Positions 9,801 through 16,125 of a DNA stretch of 16,125 nt are shown in pieces. The notes under the pieces are model-generated. The model saw only the letters and a program-made list of their open reading frames with translations, was not told the DNA's origin and did no database searches. A program made the translations under genes and the position numbers. Where the stretch lies: positions 1-16,125 of the forward strand of contig JAHLKH010000380.1 of NCBI GenBank assembly GCA_025526915.1, given 5' to 3'. Each line of letters begins with the position of its first letter. The stretch's first letter is position 1. The DNA comes from Entophlyctis helioformis. Its lineage: Eukaryota > Chytridiomycota > Chytridiomycetes > Chytridiales > Chytriomycetaceae.

Positions 9801-11291
9801 ACCAGACGACTCGTTTGTAAGGCTCGACGTGGATGTCAGGACCGATGCCTCGGAAACAGGCGGCAGCGATCCGCTCGATCCGGTGCCTATCCGGAGTCTC
9901 AGCATCGGCTTGACAGCCGGCTTTGTAGCCCCACTCTCGGCCATCTGACCACCGCTGCCGCTGGTCGCTATGGCGCTTGGTGCACTCGACGACATCAAGA
10001 CAGCCGGCGCGGCGGGTACGGGAAACACGGGCAGCCCAGACGCATCACCGGACGCATCGTCATCCGGAAAGATGATGTGCGGCACAGCCGACATGGGCGT
10101 CTCAAAGCCGCCGTCGGGTCCAACACCGGCACTCGTCGGCGCGGACCCTGATCCAAGTGCACTCGGCCCGGCGGCCCCACCGTGAGCGCGACCCGTGTAA
10201 ACGCGTGCACCCGTCACATCGCCCGTCGGCGACACCCGTCCTGCACCACTGCGACTGCTGCCGATGCCACCGATACCGCCGATACCGTTGCCGACCCCAG
10301 CGAGAATCAGATGCGCAACCGCAGGCGACGACGGCGACGACGTGGGTGCAGCTCTCATCACACCCATCATGCCCGAGTCCTCGCCCAAGCCCGCCGACGC
10401 CGATGCCGATGCCGACGCCGGCCCACTCCCACTGTTCGCCGCACCAGCCGCACTGGTCCCGCTCGAAGTGCCGCCCGACGACCCAATCAGCAAGCCGGGC
10501 AGCAGCGACAGCCGCCGTTGCGTGAACCGCGTGGGCTGGGCGGCCGCCACGACATGCACGTCCGACGACGTGGCGGCAGCCGACGGCACGAGCTGCGACG
10601 CGGTGGCAGCGGCCGCGAGCGACGGCGCAAAGTCGAGGAAGCGCAGCAGCGACGAGTAGCGGTTGCTGAGCGAGGTGGGGCGGTAGAGGATCTTGCGGGC
10701 GGGGTCCTGTCCGTCCACCATGGCATCGAGTTGCTGCGGCTGTTGTTGGGGTTGCTGCGGTTGCGATTGCGATTGCTGCGATTGCGAGGGCGATGACCAG
10801 AACGACGCCGGCTGTGGCAGTGAGTAGCGGTGCCAGGATCCAAGACTCGGGCCGTTGCCGGCCGATGCGGTGGCGGTGGTGGTGGTGGAGGTGGAGGTGG
10901 TGGCTGCAGAGGAGCGGCCAGCGTGCTGCTGTTGGTGCTGGTGGTTGTGCTGGTCGTGCTGCTGCTGTTGGTTGTGGGATCTGGACAGCGCCGAGTTGCC
11001 GCTGTAGGCGTAGACGTTGCTGACGGTCGGCAGGCTCGGCGCGGCCACCTCGGCCAGGCCCGTCAGCGGAGCGAACCGCCACAGGGCTGGGGCGGGTGCG
11101 GCGGCAGCGTCGTTCGCTGCGGGCGAATGCACCAGCTGAGGCGTCGGCGTCGAGAAGGAGCGCCAGCTGGCTCCTGCAGGGCTGGCGGGGCCAGTGGGGC
11201 CGCCGTAGTTGTTGCTCGCGGGACCGCCGTAGTTGTTGCCGCCGCTGGCGTCGTTGGCGTCGTTTGTGTCATTGCCACGGACAGACGGCCG

Positions 11292-11322
<31 letters not shown>

Positions 11323-11348
11323 GCCGCTTGCGACTGCGCGGCACCCAT
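6896..11348 (-). CDS. Classical tyrosine-specific protein phosphatase with long disordered N-terminus
   Basis: Cysteine-dependent enzyme removing phosphate from phosphotyrosine. ATG 11348 is preceded by an in-frame TAG and begins MGAAQSQ, which fits an N-myristoylation signal (Gly2, Ser6). Exon 1 (to about 9139) codes about 736 low-complexity residues with polyglutamine at 11294-11323. The next exon adds Pro/Ser/Thr-rich sequence, then a complete PTP domain, about 8340-7200: NRYTDILPFDYNRV, DYINASHV, YITAQGPLPSTM, FWEMVWEQ, KCHRYWP, the WPDH loop (7593-7582), the signature HCSAGCGRTG (catalytic Cys 7438-7436, Arg 7420-7418) and the Q-loop IRRQRVGSVQTLDQF. All catalytic residues are present. 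The frame breaks by one base just after WPDHQ (7561-7578). The exon 1/2 junction is unclear: donor GTGGGT at 9138 fits acceptor ACAG ending 8909; GTAGTT at 9134 fits acceptor CAG ending 9073. The stop is TGA 6898-6896. The PTP call is firm; total length (about 1,400 residues) is approximate. Confidence 0.9.
8655..8702. repeat. 12-bp tandem repeat in phosphatase coding sequence
   Basis: Four copies of caggagtggtgc (the last ends gt) are read on the minus strand as repeated Thr-Pro-Gly-Thr. They are followed on that strand by a Thr-rich run encoded by TTG/GTT repeats (about 8628-8648). They lie in the disordered linker ahead of the catalytic domain. The unit is a multiple of three, so copy-number change keeps the frame. 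Confidence 0.9.
8909..9138. repeat. Probable intron of the phosphatase gene with short tandem repeats
   Basis: This stretch contains gacgtggcagcata twice in tandem (9032-9059) and several cgcagacac/gacagccac copies (9078-9120). The repeats and the lack of protein-like sequence from 9000 to 9135 suggest an intron linking the two large phosphatase exons. The donor could be 9138 (phase 2) or 9134 (phase 0). No AG occurs between 9060 and 8932 on the coding strand, so the acceptor is either at 9073 or 9061, leaving a short odd peptide, or at 8909, which removes plausible coding sequence. Boundaries are therefore tentative. Confidence 0.4.
11294..11323. repeat. CAG/CTG trinucleotide run coding polyglutamine in the phosphatase
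   Basis: CTG units on the plus strand (CAG on the coding strand) give about nine to ten glutamines starting around residue 9, directly after the putative myristoylation signal. A separate CTG run at about 11379-11399 lies in the 5' leader of the same gene. Tracts of this kind are length-variable. Confidence 0.9.
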
Positions 11349-11811
11349 CGCTGACTAAGCCAGACAGGCGGGCGGGGTTGCTGCTGCTGCTGCTGCTGCG
11401 TGGCTCGCACAGGAAGGAGGCGGGGCCAGATGGGCAGCCGCTGCTGCTGGTCGTGGTGGTGAAGGTGCAGAGAAGCGGTGCGCACACTTGGCGTGGCGTT
11501 TGCGGCGTTTGTGAAAAACGGCAGGACGCGAGCCTCGGCGTCTTCTCCAACATCTTCTCCAGTGCCTTCTCCAACACCTGCGCCAGTGCCCCCTCCAGTG
11601 CCTGCGCCAACACCCACATCGTGATCGGCACGACGCCGCGCGGCGGCCCCGCATCTCCCTCGCATGGCCGCTCCTCAGTGGCTGCTCGATCTGCAGGCAT
11701 ACCCGGAATGCCCTGCGCTGCCTTGCCGCGCCTCGTCGCGCCATCAACCACAACCGAGACGCGGCCATCTCGGCACTTGTTCTGGCGCTCGCGCCATTCA
11801 ACGGCATAGCC
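11349..11811. promoter_or_regulatory. Divergent intergenic region between phosphatase and cyclase genes
   Basis: These 463 bp separate two genes transcribed away from each other, so they should contain both promoters. No clear TATA or CCAAT box is visible. The region holds a CTG run (about 11379-11399), a degenerate minisatellite built from ttctccaacac/gcgccagtgcc blocks (about 11540-11612) and a GC-rich palindromic stretch near 11633. Open frames cross it on both strands but match nothing I recognise. Confidence 0.45.
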
Positions 11812-14800
11812 ATGAAGAGCCATGAAAACCAGCTTACAACCACTTTCCACAACACACAGCGACGCGTTCTGCAGTCCATGGTCGACTTTGGCGAGCCGGC
11901 TGCCCAACCCCTGACAGCCGCATCACCCCCCGCGTCGCCGTCGCCGTCACCGCAGCCCCATCCCACATCGTCTGCCCCTTCCTCTCCGCCCTCCACATCC
12001 GCATCACAAGCACAGCAAGCACACCGCTCAAACTCAAACGGCAGCAGCGACAGCGGCACAACACCAACAGCTGCATCTGCGTCTGCAAAACAACCGCTCC
12101 TCAAACGCACGCTCTCTGTATCCGCCAAGCCGTCCAACTCCAATGGCAACGCCAAAGCCCGCGCGTCCAGGCTGCAACGGAAACCCACGTTTCTGTCGCC
12201 GTACGGCGCTGACCGCATGAGCCCCTTCACTCGCTTCCTGGGCCGGATGTTCAACCATATCGGCACCGTCGCCCGCGTCCCTCTGTCCATGTCGGACGGC
12301 AAAGTCGCGCCTATCGAAGAGTACATTGCGCGCGACATCCAACGGTCGGCTCAGGCCGAGCAAGAGTCGTTGCTCCAGCAGTCGCTCGGCTTGTCCCCGC
12401 ACCAGCAACAGCAGCAGCAGCAACAGCAACAACTTCAAATCCAGCCGCTGTCGAAAGAGGGTGCCAGCAAACAGAGTAGCATAATGGACAATGGCCATTT
12501 CTTGGACATGTCCATGTCCATGGCCATGCCGGCTGGTATTCGGTCGTCAGCGCCTCTCGTCCAAGTCGCCAACGACGAAACACGCGGCACACATACATCG
12601 ATCCCTATACTGTCCTCGCCAGACGCACAGGCAGATACCCAGCAGCCCGATCCAGCAGAGCTGCAGTCCATTCCATCGTCGGCCCCGCCACCACCGCCGC
12701 CGCCGCCACCACCACCACCACCCGGCCAGGACGGCCCGCAGCAATCGCTCAACTGGACGCTCTTTGTCCACCCACGAACACTCCGGTTCATCTCGCCCGA
12801 AATGGAGGTCCACTACATCCGCACCTGTCTCCTCAAGAACCGTGTGATCATGCTGCGCATCGTGTCGTTCCTCGGTCTCATCATCATGGCAGTCAATGTC
12901 CAGTCCATAGTAATGTCGCCGCTGCTGGCCGTGCTGTGGGCGTGCAATGCGGTCATCATGGTGTGCGTGAGCGCGCTGTCGTGGTTCCGCGCTGGCGCCG
13001 TGTACATTCGCGTGGCTACCTCGTGGCCGCATGGTGCTGCGATCCTCAAAGGCGTCGAGGTAATCCTCGCTTTCGAGGCTCTTCTTCTAGCGCATTGCGC
13101 TCACACTCACTTGCACGACCGCACGCGCTGACCCGCTGTTGACTGGCAGATCTTTATTGTCATGTGCATGTCATGGTACGATATCCTCAACGGCGTCGAC
13201 TCGGGTCGCGTCATTGGCTCAGCATCCATCCTTGGCATCTTCTATTTCTGTCTGTCGAGCGGCCTGACGTCCACGTACATCGAGTCGCTCATTGGCGTGG
13301 CAGGTATCCTGTGCATGTCCATGATCAAGTGTGTCCTCATCACCACTTTTCCGCCGCCAGACACGCTGCCACCGGGCCAGACATCGCTACAGCCGCTGGA
13401 TGCATGGAACCGCGTCGTGGTGTACCTGCTGCCCATTGCGTGCGCGTTGGTCACCATCTCGGAGCTCGTGGTTCCGGGCGACCGTATACGTCGCATCAGG
13501 TGCGTCTAGCCGTGCCCTGCCCTGCTTCCCTGACAAGATCGCCTCCACCACCACCACCAGCAGCAGCTGTGCTAACAGCACGATGGTATCCAGCTACCTC
13601 AAGACGCAATTTCGTGGAGTCGCAGCTCAAGGAAACCAACATCGAGCGTGCAAAGACGGACTACCTGTTGTCCGTATGTCTGCCAAATCTGTCATCGCCA
13701 AGCTCAAGGGCCAGATGACGTTTGACTTGATCGCACACCGCTACGAAGACGGTACAGCCACTTTGCCTCTCTCCCCTTCCCTCTCTCGTTGCACGCCAAC
13801 CACACTGCGCTTGTGCAGGAGACTAACACCGGCGTGTGTGTGTGGGTGGCAGCGACAGTCATGTTCGGCGAGCTCAAAAACTTCAAGGAGATTGCCGCCA
13901 CCATGGGATCGATGAAACAAACCATCATGATCATCAACAGCCTGTTTGAGCGTGTCGACGAAACCATTTTCGATTTCGAGTCGCTCGAGAAGATCAAGGT
14001 GCGTGTGCGATTCCCTCCCTCTCACACACTCACTCATTCGCTCGCTCGTTCGTCTACATGCTGACTCCATGCATGCCGACGCGTGTCCAGACGATATCCA
14101 ACAAGTTTCTCATTGTCGGCGGCCTGGTGGGCGATACCGCGCCGCACCTCACCGAGATGCTGGACATGGCGCTTGATCTCCTGGCCGCGTACTCGACACC
14201 GCAGTCGGTGCTCGTCGACGACGCCGGGTCGACCACCGAGGTCGTGTTCCGGCTCGGCTTCGGCCTGGCTGTCGGCCCGCTCGTCGCCTGCATTGTCGGC
14301 AAGAAAAAGTTTGTCTACGAGATCTATGGGGATGTTGTCAACATCTCGTCGCGGTTTCTGGGCCAGGCGACGTGTGGGCAGGTTGTCGTGTCGGACAAGG
14401 TGCTGGACCGTGTCAAGGACGGTAAGCGGATGCCGTGGCTCGCCAGCGTGTGCGGCGAGTGCGGCGAGTGCATGCACAGGTGTGTGTGTGTGTGTATAAG
14501 ACCACTCAACAGGCTGTACTCGTGTGTGTGTGCACCGGACAGGGATACGAGAGCGAAGAGATTGGCCAGCGGCTTGTCAAGGGCAAAGGCAAGGTCAACC
14601 TGCACAACATCGTGTCCCGGAAACGGCGGCGTGACGCTGGCGTGAGCTTGCTGGTTCCAGACGCGCCGGTCGGTGCAGACGAGTCGTTGGTCGATGTGGC
14701 CAACCGGTCGTCTGTCGTCCTGCCATCCATGCGTCAAGCGTCGCTGGGCGCTCCAGTCGCTCCTGGAAGCTCTGCTGCATCTGCCTCGCAGCTTCCACAG

Positions 14801-15857
14801 ACATCGCAACAGGCGCTTGGATCAAACGCAGCAGCAACAGCCACAGCCGCCAGTCGCAACTGGACGCGAGCGGTTCAAGTCCGTCACGCTTGCCAAGATC
14901 ATCCCGTGGCAACACTGTCGCGCAGTTGGTGAATGCTGCTGCCGGTGGCGGCGCCGGTGGCAGTGGTGGAGCTGGAAATGCGAGTACAACTGCCACAGGG
15001 CGGTCCTGGCCCGGTGGCACAGCTTCCCGGCGGCCAGCTCAACGTGCCCGCCCCGCCGCCGCCATCAACCGCAGGCACGACAATACCAGCCTCGTCGCAC
15101 CCGTTTGCGCGTATGGCGACATTCAAGCGGCACGGCGGTGGGCACGTTGGCACCATTCCTATCATCACCGAAGGCGCAACCGACGCATTCGAGACCGGCG
15201 ACGCGTCCGTACAGCCGCAACAACCGCCACAGCCGCGTGGGTTGTCGGCCTTTGCGGCGATTGCCGAACGGCGTCAGTCCGCCGCGCAAGTGCAGCTGCG
15301 GCCCATGGACCGAGTGAGTCTCTGCCCCGGCCTGTTGCTTCATCATCCAGCCTGCATCCGGCTCGCCGGGTTGGCTCCACCACCACACTAACACGCACAT
15401 GCACACATCCAGCCAAACAGGTACTCGGACATGTCGATGCTGCCTGTGCAGGAGATCGACTCGGCACAGCAGTCGCGCCGCTCGAGCGTCAATGTCGAGT
15501 TTCCGTCGGCCCTCGACCGCTCCACATCGGGAGCGTTCACCGCGCTCATCGGCGGCTCGCGACAGCCCTCGGTGCCCGTCCCGGTGTCGGTACCCATGCC
15601 CGTGCCAAGCCAGCGTCGGCAGTCTGTGGAGCAGTACACGCGCATGTCGCCGGCAGGCTCCGGGTCGCTTGCCGACTCGCACGCGTCGCGCCGAGATCTG
15701 CGATGCACATGTCGCAGACGGCAGGCGATCTCAAGTCGCTGGCTGGGTTTGCCCGGCGTATCGGCGGGCCAGGCGGCGGCCCCGGCGTGTCCATCATCCA
15801 GATCGAGTCTATGGCTTCGTTTGGGAGTCTGGCGCCACCGCCGACCCTGCCGCCCTC

Positions 15858-15889
<32 letters not shown>

Positions 15890-16125
15890 GGACGGCTAGC
15901 CTCAGCGCGAGCATGAACGGATATGCCGGTGGTGGAGGGAGTGCAGGAGCGAGTCCGCTGCGATCTAGCGTGCACTCGCGCGGGAGCAGTACAGATAGCA
16001 AGATTGCTGGTGTGGCGACTGGCGCGTCGACTAACACCGGAGGGACTGGATCAGCTGCAGGAACTGGTGTTGGTGCACTCGCAGCGAGTGTGGGTATGGC
16101 GACTGGGCTGCCGCCGCTGTTTGCA
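11812..16125 (+). CDS. Six-TM membrane protein with C2-like class III nucleotide cyclase domain (3' end outside window)
   Basis: Exons I infer: 11812-13059, 13150-13499, 13604-13751, 13853-13998, 14091-14421, about 14543-15313, 15413 onward. Residues 1-340 are disordered (polyGln about 12402-12433, polyPro about 12688-12723). Six hydrophobic segments follow (about 345-368, 371-392, 409-430, 437-455, 462-483, 503-524), then the linker RNFVESQLKETNIERAKTDY and the cyclase domain: LLSVCLP-KSVIAKLKG, ATVMFGELKNFKEIA, KIKTISNKF, FGLAVGPLVACIVG, YEIYGDVVNISSRF, LVKGKGKVN. The two metal-binding Asp positions are Glu (13870-13872) and Asn (14100-14102). The transition-state Asn (14340-14342) and Arg (14352-14354) remain, as in C2 halves of animal adenylyl cyclases. 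A one-base break lies at about 13682-13690, the 14543 junction is out of phase by one base, and the long Ser/Gly/Gln tail changes frame at about 14840-14930, 15000 and 15695. Start: ATG 11812, or ATG 11878 (MVDFGEP). Catalytic competence alone is doubtful. Confidence 0.88.
14474..14533 (+). repeat. (GT)n runs in a cyclase-gene intron
   Basis: Two short GT runs (about 14479-14495 and 14522-14532) flank a short spacer within the intron 14422-14542. The donor is GTAAGC and the acceptor CGGACAG. They parallel the dinucleotide-rich introns of SDS22. Confidence 0.7.
15859..15888 (+). repeat. CAG run coding ten glutamines in the cyclase tail
   Basis: Ten uninterrupted CAG codons follow a Pro-rich stretch in the frame that stays open to the window end (…TLPPS-Q10-GTASLS). 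The tract lies in a predicted disordered C-terminal tail. Confidence 0.9.

Noticed and set aside
10182..10796. Plus-strand Arg-rich open frame
   Set aside because: Antisense to the phosphatase N-terminal exon; composition only reflects the complementary strand.
36..16125. Functional operon or signalling gene cluster
   Set aside because: The genes are intron-containing with their own gaps and promoters, one is on the opposite strand, and the families are not known to cluster.

Overview
The window is nuclear DNA from a GC-rich, intron-containing eukaryote. Four protein-coding genes are recognisable: a BET double-bromodomain protein, the protein phosphatase 1 regulator SDS22, a classical tyrosine phosphatase, and a six-pass membrane protein with a class III nucleotide cyclase domain. 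This mix suggests an opisthokont. An early-diverging (chytrid-like) fungus is my best guess, because BDF1-type BET proteins and SDS22 are fungal staples, while six-pass membrane cyclases are absent from Dikarya as far as I know. A unicellular relative of animals is not excluded. Introns are short (about 84-174 nt where both ends are secure), with GTGCGT, GTGAGT or GTACGT donors. Glutamine, proline, alanine and histidine runs and simple repeats are everywhere, so long antisense open frames are common and almost all spurious.

Layout. 36-3864 (minus): BET protein, three exons joined in phase 0, with an unresolved 5' end. 3865-4777: promoter/leader of the BET gene and 3' flank of SDS22. 4778-6678 (minus): SDS22, seven exons, whose introns are largely simple repeats. 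6679-6895: short gap holding the SDS22 promoter. 6896-11348 (minus): tyrosine phosphatase with a putative N-myristoylation signal and a very long disordered N-terminus. 11349-11811: divergent intergenic region. 11812 to the window end (plus): six-TM cyclase-domain protein with a long low-complexity tail that runs off the edge.

The most interesting biology is the cyclase domain. Both metal-binding aspartates are replaced (Glu and Asn), while the transition-state Asn and Arg are kept, as in the C2 half of animal membrane adenylyl cyclases. It probably needs a C1-like partner or acts as a regulatory pseudo-cyclase.

A second theme is single-base frame breaks inside conserved motifs (cyclase LP-KS motif, phosphatase WPD loop) and in the cyclase tail, mostly at short homopolymers. 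These look more like sequence errors than gene decay, but only reads or RNA can tell. The genes have separate promoters and are not an operon. Chromatin reading, PP1 regulation, tyrosine dephosphorylation and cyclic-nucleotide signalling sit together with no evidence that they act together.
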